Source: Mycolicibacterium sp. YH-1 (GTDB taxonomy: Bacteria; Actinomycetota; Actinomycetes; Mycobacteriales; Mycobacteriaceae). Taken from it: a DNA stretch of 64,000 nucleotides. The translations under genes and the position numbers were made by a program. The stretch lies in NCBI RefSeq assembly GCF_022557175.1, contig NZ_CP092915.1, positions 1,550,001-1,614,000 on the forward strand, written 5' to 3'. Every line of letters begins with the position of its first letter. Position 1 is the stretch's first letter. The notes under the pieces are model-generated. The model was given only the letters and a program-made list of their open reading frames with translations. It was not told where the DNA came from and did no database searches. Of this stretch, positions 17,365 through 30,800 are shown piece by piece.

Positions 17365-20300
17365 ATGGAATGTGACAGCGGGACCTTTCCGCTCACGCGA
17401 GGTCAGCTGGACATATGGCTTTCCGAGGAAACCGGTCGGGTCGGCGCCAAGTGGCACAACGGCATGCTTGGCCGAATCGAAGGCCCGCTCCAGCCTGCTT
17501 TGCTTGAATTGGCGATCCGTCACGTGGTGGGCGAGGCCGAACCGCTGAGAGCCACCTTTTTCGAGGCTGATGGAAAAGTCTTCCAAAGGCTGATTGATTA
17601 TCCGGACGTTGAGCTTGCGTATTACGACCTCTTAGATGCGCAGGACTCCGTGCAGGAAGTCAACCGTCTAATGGCGTCGATTCAACACGCTCCGATGCCG
17701 CTTAGCGGGCCGCTGTTCAAATTTGCGTTAATGCAGACGCGGGCAGATGAATTCTATTGGTTCGTGTGCTGTCACCACATAGCTGTAGACGGCATCGGCA
17801 TGGCCATGATTATTCATCGGATTGCGGAAGTCTATTCCGCAATTGCCACCGACGCCGCGATTCCTCCTCCAATTTTTGGCTCGCTGAGAAACCTGATCGA
17901 CAGCGAGTTGGAATACGAGTCCTCCGCCGACTACTCGGATGATGAGGCCTACTGGGCCAAGAATGTTCCGCTCGACGTCGAACCAGGTTATGGGCTGCCT
18001 GCCGGCAGCGCGGGCCGGCCCAGTGAGTACGTGCCTTCCGCGCCGGTTCGACTGGATCCATCCGTCGTTGCCAAGACGCGCGAGCTGTCACACGCGTTGG
18101 GGGTACGGCGCGCCTCGGTGATCACCGCGGCGTGCGCGTTGCTCGTGCGTGGGCAAGGTGCTGGGGCCGCTGAGGTCGTGCTCGATTTTCCGGTGAGTAG
18201 GCGTGTGCACCCAGAGGCGCTGATGGTGCCCGGGATGATCTCCGGGGTTGTGCCACTGGTGTTGAAGACGTCGCCGGAGTCCTCGGTGGCGGGCTTTTGC
18301 GAACATGTCGACACCCAGATGCAAGAGGCGCTGCGTCATCAGCGGTTCCCGGCGCGCGCTATCGAGAACCAGGCGCGGTCACAGGGCTCTGGGCAGCCGT
18401 CCGATCGGGCAACCATCAATTTCATTCCCGCGATCCCCTTTGCGGATTTTGCCGGTGCTGCTGGGTCTGGGGCCGTGACCCACACCGGCCTCACGGATCA
18501 GTTCGGGCTGGTCTTCACCAAGGACGGTGAGGAGCTCTACCTCGGCACGTCGGGTGTTGGGCAGATGTTTGCCGACTGCGATGCGCGTGATCTAGCGGAC
18601 CGGTTCGAGCGAGTGTTGGCGGCGATGACCGCCGATCCTGGGCAGCTGCTCTCGGCGATCGATGTGGTCGACGCGCACGAGCACGCCCGCCTGGATGCGA
18701 TCGGCAACCGCTCGGTGTTGGCCGATCCGACACCGGATGTGTCGTCGATTCCGGAGCTGTTTGAGGCCCAGGTGGCTCGCACTCCGGAGGCGGTGGCGGT
18801 CAGTTTCGACGGTCGTGACATGTCGTATCGCGAGTTGGATGAGGCTGCGAATCGGTTGGCGCACTTGTTGGTTGGTCGCGGTGTGGGTCCGGGGCAGCGG
18901 GTGGCGTTGTTGTTCTCGCGGTCGGGTGAAGCGGTTGCGGCGATCTTGGGGGTCCTGAAGACCGGGGCGGCGTATGTGCCGATCGATCCGGCGGTGCCTG
19001 ATGCGCGGATGCAGTTCGTGCTCGCCGATTCCGCGCCGCTGGTTGTGGTGACCACTGCTGATCTGGTGTATCGGTTGGACGGGCATGAGTTGCCGGTCGT
19101 CGATGTCGCCGACGCCGCGTTGGTGAGCGCGCCGAGCGGTTCATTGCCTGTGCCGGGCGGGGACGATGTTGCGTATCTGATTTACACCTCGGGTACCACG
19201 GGTGTGCCCAAGGGTGTGGCGATTCCGCATCGCAATGTGGCGCGACTGTTGGACGCGATCGACGCTGAACTGGAGCTCTCAGCAGGCCAGGCGTGGGCGC
19301 AGAGTCACTCGCTGGCCTTCGACTTCTCGGTGTGGGAGATCTTCGGCGCGCTGCTGCATGGTGGGCGGCTGGTGGTGGTGCCCGAGTCGGTGGCGCGGTC
19401 GGCTGAGGAGTTCCACGCCTTGCTCGTCGAGCAGCGGGTCGGTGTGTTGAGCCAGACGCCATCGGCGTTCTACGCGCTCCAGGCGGTCGACGCCATTCAG
19501 CCCGAGCTTGCGGGTCAGCTCGGTGTCGAGGTGGTGGTGTTTGGCGGTGAGGCGCTCGAACCGCTGCGGCTGAAGCCGTGGTTGGAGAATCATCCGGGCT
19601 CGCCGCGGTTGATCAATATGTATGGCATCACCGAGACGACGGTGCATGCGTCGTTCCGCGAGGTTCTGCCGGCCGATGTCGACAGCGTGGGTAGCCCGAT
19701 CGGGGTGCCGTTGGCCGATCTGGCGTTCTTTGTCCTCGATGACTGGTTGCGGCCGGTGTCAGCGGGTGTGGTCGGCGAGTTGTACGTGGCCGGTGCGGGT
19801 TTGGGCTATGGCTATGTGGGCCGGGCACCGTTGAGCGCGACACGGTTTGTGGCCTGTCCGTTCGGGGAGTCCGGGACACGGATGTATCGCACCGGTGATC
19901 TGGTGTGCTGGGGCGCTGACGGTCAGCTGCAGTACGTGGGTCGTGCCGACGAACAGGTCAAGATCCGCGGGTATCGCATCGAACTCGGTGAGGTCCAGGC
20001 CGCTTTGGCGGGGTTGGACGGTGTCGAGCAGGCGGTGGTGATCGCCCGCGAGGACCGCCCCGGCGACAAGCGCCTCGTGGGCTATGTGACCGGGTCTGTC
20101 GACGCCGCCCAGGCGCGCGCCACGCTGACACAGCGCTTGCCGGGCTACATGGTGCCGACTGCGGTGGTGGTCTTGGATGCGTTGCCGTTGACGGTCAACG
20201 GCAAGCTCGACAAGAAGGCATTGCCGGCACCGGAGTACACCGATGTCGATCACTACCGCGCCCCGAGCACACCCACCGAGGAGATCCTGGCCGGCATCTA

Positions 20301-21890
20301 CGCCCAGATCCTCGGGATCGACCGAGTCGGCGTCGACGACTCATTCTTCGAGCTGGGTGGCGACAGCATTCTGTCGATGCAGGTCGCGTCGCGCGCCCGT
20401 ATCGCAGGCTTGGTGTGTCGCCCGCGCGACATCTTCGTCGAGCAGACCGTCGCCCGGCTGGCCGAGGTGGTTGGTGAGGCCGGCAGCGCCGGTGACGTGC
20501 TTGACGAGGGCACCGGGCCGGTGGTCGCGACTCCGATCATGCGGTGGCTGAGCGGCCTGGAGAACGGGGCTGGCTCGCTGAATGAGTTCAACCAGACGGT
20601 GCTGCTGCAGGCACCGGCTGGGGCGACCGAGGCCGACGTGGTGGTGGTGCTTCAGGCCCTGCTGGATCGGCATGCCATGCTGCGGGTTCGGGCCGTGCGC
20701 GACGGCGCCGATGGATGGTCATTGACTGTGCCCGAGGCGGGTTCGGTCGACGCGCGCAGCGCACTGATGTCGGTGCATATGCTGACCGATGAGGCTCTGG
20801 TCGCGGCGAGGTCGCGGTTGGATCCCGCCGCGGGCGTGATTGTCAGCGCCTTGTGGGCAGCCGCCACGGGTGAGCTGGCGGTGATCGTTCACCATCTGGC
20901 CGTCGACGGTGTGTCGTGGCGGATTGTGTTGGAGGACCTCAGCATCGCCTGGGCCCAGCATCGCGACGGACAACCCATAGCGCTGCCGGTGGGCGGGACG
21001 TCGTTTGCCCGATGGGGCGAGCTACTGGCCGAGCACGCATCCCGTCGCGAGGTTCTGAGCCTCGCAGACTCGTGGAAGCAGATAGCTTCGGTCGCTCCCG
21101 TGCTGCCTGCGGCGGAGCCGACGGTCGACACTCATGCCAGCGCAGGGCGGCTCTCGGCGGAGTTGGATGCCGAGACGACTCGCATGCTGCTCGGTGAGGT
21201 ACCCGCGGCGTTTCACGTTGGGGTCCACGACATCTTGTTGATCGCGTTCGGGTTGGCGGTGGCCGAGTTCCTGGACAAACCCGCCGCGCCCATCAGCATC
21301 GATGTTGAGGGCCATGGGCGCGACGAGGAACTCGCGGCCGATATCGACCTCTCGCGCACGGTGGGGTGGTTCACCGCCAAGTACCCGGTGTCACTGGACT
21401 TTCGGGATCGCGCCGGGGGCTTGCGCTGGGCGCAGGTCGTGGCCGGTGATGCCGCGCTGGGTGGGGTGATCAAGGGCGCCAAGGAGCAGCTTCGGGCGCT
21501 GCCCGACGGCCTGACCTACGGTCTGCTGCGCTACCTGAACCCCACGGCTGATCTGGCGGCGGCTGACCCGCAGATCGGGTTCAACTACCTGGGTCGCCTG
21601 GGAGCCGCGGCCGCCGATCTCTCCGAAGATGTGTGGCGGATGTCCCCGGACGGTCTGTCAATGACCGGCGTGGCCGGGGCGATACCCATTGCCCTGCCGC
21701 ACACCGTGGAACTCAACGCGGCCACCATCGACACCGATACCGGCCCGCAATTGCGGGCCGACTGGACGTGGGCGTCATCGGCGCTCGACGACGCGCAGAT
21801 CACCCGGCTGTCCCACCTCTGGTTCGAGGCCTTGACCGGCGTCTGCGCGCATGTGCGAAACGGCGGGGGCGGTTTGACACCGTCGGACAT
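17365..21890 (+). other. NRPS module 1: starter C, A (Thr-like), T, E
   Basis: The starter C domain spans residues about 5-440, A1 461-935, T1 around S1001 and E1 1052-1507. Reading the ten specificity positions by alignment to GrsA gives DFWSVGMVHK, close to the known threonine code DFWNIGMVHK. With E1 ([11 protein letters not shown]) the predicted first residue is N-acylated D-threonine or D-allo-threonine. The start of the C domain (to about nt 18000) is lower in GC than the remainder. Confidence 0.75.
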
Positions 21891-24800
21891 CGCCCCGGCC
21901 CGACTGAGCCAACAGCAGATCGACCAACTGGCACGCCATTTCGTGATCGCGGACGCGCTGCCACTGACCCCCTTGCAGCAGGGATTGCTCTACCACGCCA
22001 GCGCCGCGCAGGGATCCGGCGACGATGTCTATGCAATGCAGCTGGATATCGCGTTGAGCGGCGAGCTCGACGCACACCGGCTGCGCGACGCCGTGCAGAC
22101 AGTGATCAGCAGGCATCCACACCTGGCTGCCCGGTTCAGCGAAGAATTCGACGAGCCGGTGCAGATCATCCCGGCTGATCCGGTGGCCGCCTGGCGCTAC
22201 GTCGAATTGGACACCGACAGCGGCGATGCCGATGAGCAGATCGAACGGATATGTGTCGCCGAACGCGCGGCGGTCTGCGATCTCGCCGATCAGCCCGCCT
22301 TCCGAGCCGCTCTCATCCGCACCGCAGGCGACCGGCACCGGTTCCTGCTCACCGCCCACCACATCGTGCTCGATGGCTGGTCGATGCCGATCCTGCTGCA
22401 GGAGATCTTCGCCAGCCTCGGCGGGCAACGGCTGCCCGCGGCGGCGTCGTATCGCAGGTTCGTCACGTGGCTGGCCGAACGGGATCGCGATGCCGCCCAA
22501 ACGGCGTGGCGTCAGGTGCTGGCCGGTTTCGACACCCCCACTCTCGTGGGCCCGTCCGGCCGGGCGGGACTGGGGCCGCGTGGCATTAAGTCGTATCGGC
22601 TGCCTGAGGAGATCACGCGGTCACTCGGCGAGCTGGCACGCTCGCACCAGACCACCACCAACATCGTGTTGCAGGGTGCCTGGGCACTGCTGCTCAGCTC
22701 GCTGACCGGACAGCACGATATCGCGTTCGGCACGACGGTATCGGGGCGCCCGGCCGACGTGGTCGGCGCGGAATCGATGGTGGGCCTGCTGATCAACACG
22801 GTGCCGGTGCGGGCGAGCATCACGCCGTCCACCACCACTGCCGACCTACTCGGCCAACTTCAAAGCGCCCACAACGACACGCTCGAGCACCAGCACTTGG
22901 CGCTCAACGACATTCACCACATCGCCGGCCAGGAACGCCTGTTCGACACCCTTTTCGTGTTCGAGAACTACCCGATCGACGCCACCGGAGCGTTGGGCGT
23001 CGACGGGTTGGGCATCACCGAGTTCAATTTCCGCGAATCCAATCACTACCCGCTTGCGGTGCAGGCCCTACCCGGCCGTGAAGTGGGCACCCGCGTCGAA
23101 CGCGAGATGAGCTTGCGCGTCGAGTACGACCTCGACGTGTTCGACCCCGCCGCTATCGAGATGCTGATCGAGCGGTTCCAGCAGGTGCTGAGGGCCATGG
23201 CCGCCGACCCGGGGCAGCGACTCTCCTCGGTGGAGCTGCTCGATTCGGCCGTTCGCGCACGCCTCGACGCGTGGAGTCGCAGGGCAGAGCTGACCGAGCC
23301 GGCGGCCGAGGCGGTGCCGATTCCGGTGTTGTTCGCCGCCCAGGTGGCGCGCACACCAAACGCATTGGCACTGACCTTCGACGGCCAGTCGATGACGTAC
23401 CAACAACTCGATGAGGCCTCCAACCGGTTAGCGCATGTGCTGGTCGGCCAGGGTGCGGGCCCCGGCGAGGTAGTGGCCCTTCACTTTCCCCGGTCGTCTG
23501 ATGCGATCGTGGCGATACTGGCCGTGCTGAAGACCGGGGCGGCCTACCTGCCGATCGACCCGGCGCTACCGGTGGCGCGTATTGGATTCATGCTGACCGA
23601 TGCGGCGCCCATCGTCGCGGTCACCAAAACCGGGCTGGCCGGGCGGTTCGACGGATTTGACGTGACCGTCGTCGATGTTGATGACCTCGCTGTCGACGCC
23701 CAGCCCAACACCGCGCTACCAGGCCCGGCGCCCGATGACATCGCCTACATCATCTACACCTCGGGCACCACCGGTGTTCCGAAAGGCGTTGCCATACCTC
23801 ATCGCAACGTACCCGGGCTGTTTGGTGTCCTGGGTGCCGAGGTGTCGTCCGGACCAGGACGGGTCTGGACCCAGTGGCACTCCTATAGCTTCGACGTCTC
23901 GGTTTGGGAGATCTTCGGTGCGCTCCTACACGGTGCCCGGCTGCTCGTGGTGTCCGAATCCATGGCTGCGTCGCCGGAGGACTTCCATGCGTTGCTGATC
24001 GCTGAACAGGTCAGCGTGTTGAGCCAGACCCCCTCTGCGGTAGGAATGCTCTCACCGCAGGGTTTGGAGTCTGCGGCGCTCGTGGTGGCGGGGGAGGCCT
24101 GCCCGTCTGAGTTGGTCGACCGGTGGGCGCCCGGACGGGTGATGATCAACGCCTACGGCCCCACCGAGGCCACGGTGTACGCGTCGATCAGCGCACCGCT
24201 CACAAGCGGCGCGGTCGTGCCTATCGGTGTTCCGGTGGCCGGTGGGGCGTTGTTCGTGTTGGACGCCTGGCTGCGCCCAGTGCCGCCCGGGGTGGTGGGT
24301 GAGCTGTATGTGGCCGGCCGCGGCGTGGGGTACGGCTATTGGCGCCGTGCGGGTTTGACGTCATCTCGGTTTGTGCCGTGCCCGTTCGGAGAGCCCGGCG
24401 CCCGCATGTATCGCACCGGTGATCTGGTGCGCTGGGGCGCCGACGGGCAAGTGGAGTACCTCGGACGAGCCGACGAGCAGGTCAAGATCCGCGGGTACCG
24501 CATCGAACTCGGTGAGATTCAGGCGGCGTTGGCCGATCTCGACGGGGTCACGCAGGCAGTGGTGATCGTCCGCGAGGACCAGCCGGGCGACAAGCGCCTG
24601 GTCGGCTACATCACCGGCACCGCGGACTCGGGCGAGATCCGCGCCCAGCTGGCGCAGCGACTCCCCAGCTACATGGTGCCGGCCGCAGTGCTGGCGATTG
24701 ACACAGTGCCGCTGACGGTTAACGGAAAACTCGACAGACGGGCACTGCCTGCACCGGACTTCTCCGACACCGATCACTATCGCGCGCCGACCAACCCGGT

Positions 24801-27800
24801 CGAGGAGATCCTGGCCGACATCTTCGCCCACGTTCTCGGACTCCACCGCGTCGGCGTCGACGACTCATTCTTCGACCTGGGCGGTGATTCACTGTCGGCA
24901 ATGCGGCTGGTCGCCGCGATCAACAAGGCACTGGATGCCGGCATTGCGGTGCGCGCCCTGTTCGACGCACCCACGGTGGCTCAGTTGGCGCCCCGCATCG
25001 GTGAGGGTGGTGGGCGACTGGAGCCGTTGGTGGCCGGCCCGCGGCCCGCGGTGATTCCGCTGTCATTCGCCCAATCCCGGCTGTGGTTCCTGGACCAACT
25101 GCAGGGCCCCTCGCCGGTCTACAACATGACGGCCGCGTTCCGGGTCAGCGGTGCACTTGATGACGCGGCGTTGGGCGCGGCGCTGGGCGACGTGGTGGGT
25201 CGTCATGAAAGCCTGCGTACCGTGTTCGCCGCGCCCGACGGCGTTCCCAGTCAGGTCATCCTTGCCCCTGGGCGCGTCGATCTCGGCTGGGATGTCGTCG
25301 ATGCCACCGGCTGGCCGGCAGGTCGGCTGCAGGAGGCCATTGACGCCGCGGCGCGGTACGCATTTGAACTGGCGACTGAAATCCCGCTGCGAACAACACT
25401 TTTCCGCCTTGGCGACAATGACCATGTCTTGGTGGTCGTACTGCACCACATCGCCACCGACGGCTGGTCGATCACCCCGTTGGTCGCAGATCTGAGCGTG
25501 GCGTACGCCAGCCGGTGCGCGGGGCGCGCTCCCGAGTGGGCACCGTTGGCGGTCCAGTACGCCGACTACACGCTGTGGCAGCGCACCCAGTTCGGCGATC
25601 TCGAGGACAGCCACAGCCGTATCGCCACCCAGCTCGCGTACTGGGAGGGCGAACTCGCAGGCATGCCCGAACGGGTGGCGCTGCCGACCGATCGGCCCTA
25701 TCCGCTGGTGGCCGATCAGCGCGGTGACACGGTGGAGGTGAACTGGCCCGCCGAGTTGGGGCAGCAGGTCGCCCGGGTGGCTCACGAGCACAATGCGACC
25801 AGCTTCATGGTGCTGCAGGCGGCCCTGGGGGTGCTGCTCTCCAAACTCAGCGCGAGTTCGGATGTGGCGGTGGGGTTCCCGATCGCAGGCCGTCGTGACT
25901 CGGCGCTCGATGAGCTGGTCGGGTTCTTCGTCAACACCCTGATCCTGCGGGTCGATCTGGCCGGCGATCCCACCGTCTCCGAGGTGCTGGCTCAGGTTCG
26001 GGCCCGCAGCCTGGCCGCCTACGAGCACCAAGACGTGCCGTTCGAATTTCTTGTTGAGCGGCTCAATCCCACTCGATCCCTGTCCCATCACCCCCTGGTC
26101 CAGGTGGGGTTGGCGTGGCAGAACGTCGCCGGTCACGACCTCAACAATCCTGCTGCCGGGATGACGTTGGGTGACCTGGCGGTCGATCCGGTGCCCGTTG
26201 ACACCGACACCGCCCGCATGGATTTGAGCTTCTCGCTGGCCGAACGCCGGACCGATGCCGGTGACCCGGACGGCATCGGCGGGACGGTGGAGTTCCGCAC
26301 CGACGTGTTCGACGCCGACACCGTCGAGACGTTGATCGTGCGGCTGCAGCGGGTGCTGACGGCGATGACCTCCGATCCAACGGCACGCCTCTCGTCGGTG
26401 GATGTGCTCGATGACGATGAGCACGCCCGCCTGGCTGAGATCGGCAACCTCGCAGCGCTGACGCGGCCCGCACCCAGGCAGGTGTCGATTCCGGCATTGT
26501 TCGCCGAGCATGTGGCACGCGCGCCCGATGCTGTGGCGATCACGTGTGGCGAGCGATCATGGACCTACCGCGAACTCGATGAGTCCGCAAACCTGCTGGC
26601 GCACACGCTGATCGGGCAGGGTGCGGGGCCAGGGCAATGTGTGGCGCTGCTGTCCAACCGGTCCGCCGAGGCGATCGTGGCGATACTTGCGGTGCTCAAG
26701 ACTGGGGCGGCGTACCTTCCGATCGATCCGGTGGTACCCGATGCGCGGTTGGAGTTCGTGCTCACCGACGCAGCGCCGGTAGCTGCGCTCACAACCGCTG
26801 ATCTGACCGATAGGCTGAGCGGGCATGGCCTGGCCGTCATCGATGTCAGTGCTATCGAGAGCCCCGCTGTCGACGCTCAACCCGGTACGCCCGTCGCGGT
26901 GGCGAGCCCCGATGACGTCGCCTACCTCATCTACACGTCAGGTACCACAGGCGTGCCCAAGGGCGTGGCCATCACCCACCACAACGTGACGCAGCTGCTG
27001 GAGTCTCTCGATGCCGGGTTGCCCAGCGCGGGCGTGTGGCCCCAGTGCCATTCATTGGCGTTCGACGTCTCGGTGTGGGAGATCTTCGGTGCCCTGCTTC
27101 GTGGCGGGCGAGTGGTGGTGGTACCCGAGGACGTGGTGGGTTCACCGGTGGACTTCCACACTCTGCTGGTTCGCGAACAGGTCAACGTGCTCACCCAAAC
27201 GCCCTCTGCGGTAAGGATGTTGCCGTCCGATGGCTTGGAGTCGGCGACGCTGGTTGTCGTCGGTGAGGCCTGCCCGCCTGAGGTGGTTGACCAGTGGGCG
27301 CCCGGTCGGGTGATGATCAACGCCTACGGTCCCACCGAGACGACGATGTGTGTGGCGATCAGCGCACCCCTCACGCCTGGGCTCGGGGTGCCGATCGGGT
27401 CCCCAGTGCCTGCAGCCGCGCTGTTCGTGCTCGACGAGTGTCTGCGCCCGGTGCCGGCCGGTGTGATCGGTGAACTGTACGTCGCCGGTGCGGGTCTGGG
27501 TTATGGCTATGTGGGACGGGCCCCGCTGAGCGCGACGCGGTTTGTGGCGTGCCCGTTCGGCGGGCCAGAGGTGTCCGGAAAGCGTATGTACCGCACCGGG
27601 GATCTGGTGTGCTGGCGCCCCGACGGGCAGCTGCAGTACCTGGGTCGCGCCGACGAACAGGTCAAGATCCGCGGCTATCGCATCGAACTCGGTGAGGTCC
27701 AGGCCGCTTTGGCCAGGCTGGACGGTGTCGATCAGGCGGTGGTGATCGCACGCGAGGACCGCCCTGGCGATAAGCGTCTGGTCGGATACATCACCGGATC

Positions 27801-30800
27801 AGCCGATCCGGCAGAAGTGCGTGCCGATCTTTCCGAGCGGCTGCCGGCCTACATGGTGCCCGTTGCGGTGGTGGTGCTGGACGCGTTGCCGATGACGGTC
27901 AACGGCAAACTCGACACCCGCGCCCTGCCTGCTCCCGACTATCACCATGGCTCTGGGGGTGGCGATTCCTACCGCGCCCCGGTCGATGCCGTGGAGGAGG
28001 TCCTGGCCGACATCTACGCCGAGGTACTGGGGCTGGAGCGGGTCGGGGTCGATGACTCATTCTTCGACCTGGGCGGCGACAGCATTATGTCGATGCAGGT
28101 GGTGGCCCGGGCTCGAGCGGCTGGCCTGGTGTGTCGCCCGCGCGACATCTTCGTCGAGCAGACCGTGGCCCGACTGGCACGGGTAGCGGCAGTCACCGGC
28201 GGTGCGGTTGGCGGAGGCGATGAGGGCATCGGGCCGGTGCTGGCCACGCCGATCATGCATTGGCTGCAGGACACAGATGGCCCGGTCGATGAGTTCAACC
28301 AGACGGTGCTGGTGCAGGCGCCGGCTGGGGCGACCGAGGCCGACGTGGTGGTGATGCTGCAGGCCCTGCTGGATCGGCATGCCATGCTGCGGCTGCGCGC
28401 TGTGCGCGACGACGCCGGTGGGTGGTCATTGACTGTGCCCGAGGCGGGTTCGGTCGACGCGCGCAGTGTCCTGGAGTCGATTCAGACACTGACCGATGAG
28501 GCGTTGGTGGCCGCGAGGTCGCGGTTGGACCCGGCCGCCGGGGTGATGCTGCGCGCGCTGTGGGTGGCGTCGACGGGTCAGTTGGTGGTGAGCATTCACC
28601 ACCTCGCCGTCGACGGAGTGTCGTGGCGGATTCTGCTGGATGACCTCAATATCGCCTGGGCTCAACATCGTGGTGGGCGGCGGGTGGCGCTACCAGTGCC
28701 GGGAACGTCGTTCCAGCGGTGGGCGTCGCTGCTGGCAGAGCATGCGTGCCGTCCGGAAGTCGTGGGCCAGGCCGATGCATGGCGACGGGTGGCGGCGACG
28801 CCAGCTGCGCTGCCAGCGGTGCAGCACGACGTCGACACCCAGGTGAGTGCCGGACGTTTCTCGGCCGACTTGGATGCCGAGACCACCCGCATGCTGCTCG
28901 ATGCGGTGCCGGCGGCGTTTCACGCTGGGGCGCAGGACATCTTGCTGATCGCGTTCGGTTTGGCGCTCGCGGAGTTCCTGCCCAGTGGCGGCGCGCAGAT
29001 CGGGATCGATGTCGAGGGCCATGGCCGGCACGAAGAACTCGTCGGTGACGTTGACCTCTCCGGCACCGTCGGGTGGTTCACCACCAAGTACCCGGTGTCG
29101 CTCAACAGAAGTGGGCTGTCCTGGGCGCAGGTGGTGGCCGGCGACGCGGCGCTGGGTGCGGTGATCAAGGGAGCCAAGGAGCAGCTTCGGGCACTGCCCG
29201 ACGGCCTGACCTACGGTCTGCTGCGGTACCTGAACCCCGATGTCGACCTGGCCGGATCCGACCCGACGATTGGGTTCAACTACCTGGGACGGCTGGGCGG
29301 CGCGGCCGCCGAGGCATCCGACGATCAGTGGCGCATGGGCCAAGACGGCTTGTCGTCCACCGCCGCGGCCGCGGCGATACCCATGCCGCTGACCCACACT
29401 GTGGCCCTCAATGCCGGCACCATCGACACCGGCACCGGACCACATCTGCACGCAGACTGGACATTCGCGCGCTCGGCGGTCGATCACGAACAGATCGCCC
29501 GCCTTGGCCAATTGTGGTTCGAGGCCCTGGCAGGCATCTGCGCGCACGTGCGAAATGGCGGCGGCGGATTGACGCCGTCGGATATCGTCCCCGCCCGGCT
29601 GGGCCAGCCGCAGATCGATGAGCTGCAGCGGCAGTACCAGATCGCTGACGTTCTGCCGCTTACCGCTCTGCAACAGGGGCTGTTCTTCCACAGCAGTACC
29701 GCGCATGACACCGACGACGATCTGTACGTGGTGCAGCTGGACATCACGGTTACCGGCGCGCTCGATCAGCACCGGCTGCGCGATGCGGTGAACGCGGTGG
29801 TCGTTCGGCATCCACACCTCGCGGCCCGATTCTGCGACCAGTTTGACGAGCCGGTGCAGATCATCCCGGCCGATCCCGAGGCGGGATGGCGGTATGTCGA
29901 ACTGGGCACGGCCGATGGCGAATTGGGCTCAGCCCAGGCCGAATTGGGCACAGCTGAAGCTGAGGCACAGATCCAGCGGGTGTGCGCCGACGAACGCGCT
30001 GCGGTCTGCGACCTGGCCCACCCACCGGCGTTTCGGGTGGCGCTGATTCGCACCGCACCAGACCGGCACCGGTTCGTGCTCACCAACCACCACATCGTGC
30101 TCGATGGCTGGTCGCTGCCGATCCTGCTGCACGAGATCTTCGCCAGCTATCGCGAGCAGCGACTGCCTGCGGCGACGCCGTATCGCAGCTTCATCAGCTG
30201 GCTGGCCGATCGCGACCAGGCTAGCGCTCACGCGGCCTGGGGCGAGGTGCTGGCCGGTTTCGAGGCCCCCACCCTCGTTGGCCCACCACAGAAGTCCGGG
30301 CTGGGGGAGCGCGGCGTTGCCTCCCATTGGGTGTCCGAGTCGACGACTCGGGCGCTCAACGAGCTGGCCCGCTCGCATCACACCACCGTCAACACCGTGC
30401 TTCAGGGCGCCTGGGCGGTGCTGCTCAGCTCGCTGACCGGCCTGCATGATGTCGCCTTCGGCGTCGTGGTCTCGGGGCGGCCCGCCGAGGTGGCAGGCGC
30501 GGAGTCGATGGTTGGTCTGCTGATCAACACCGTTCCGGTGCGCGCCGACATCACCGCGGCGACCAGCACCGCCGAGTTGCTCGACCAACTGCAACGATCG
30601 AACGCTAAAACCCTTGAGCACCAACATCTTGCGCTCAGCGAGATTCATCGCATCACCGACCACGACCGACTGTTCGACACGCTTTTCGTGTTCGAGAACT
30701 ACCCGGTCGACGCCAGCGCATTGTCGGGCGCCGACGGGCTGACCATCACCGAGTTCACCAGCCACGAGTCCACCGACTATCCGCTGACGATGCAAGCCAT

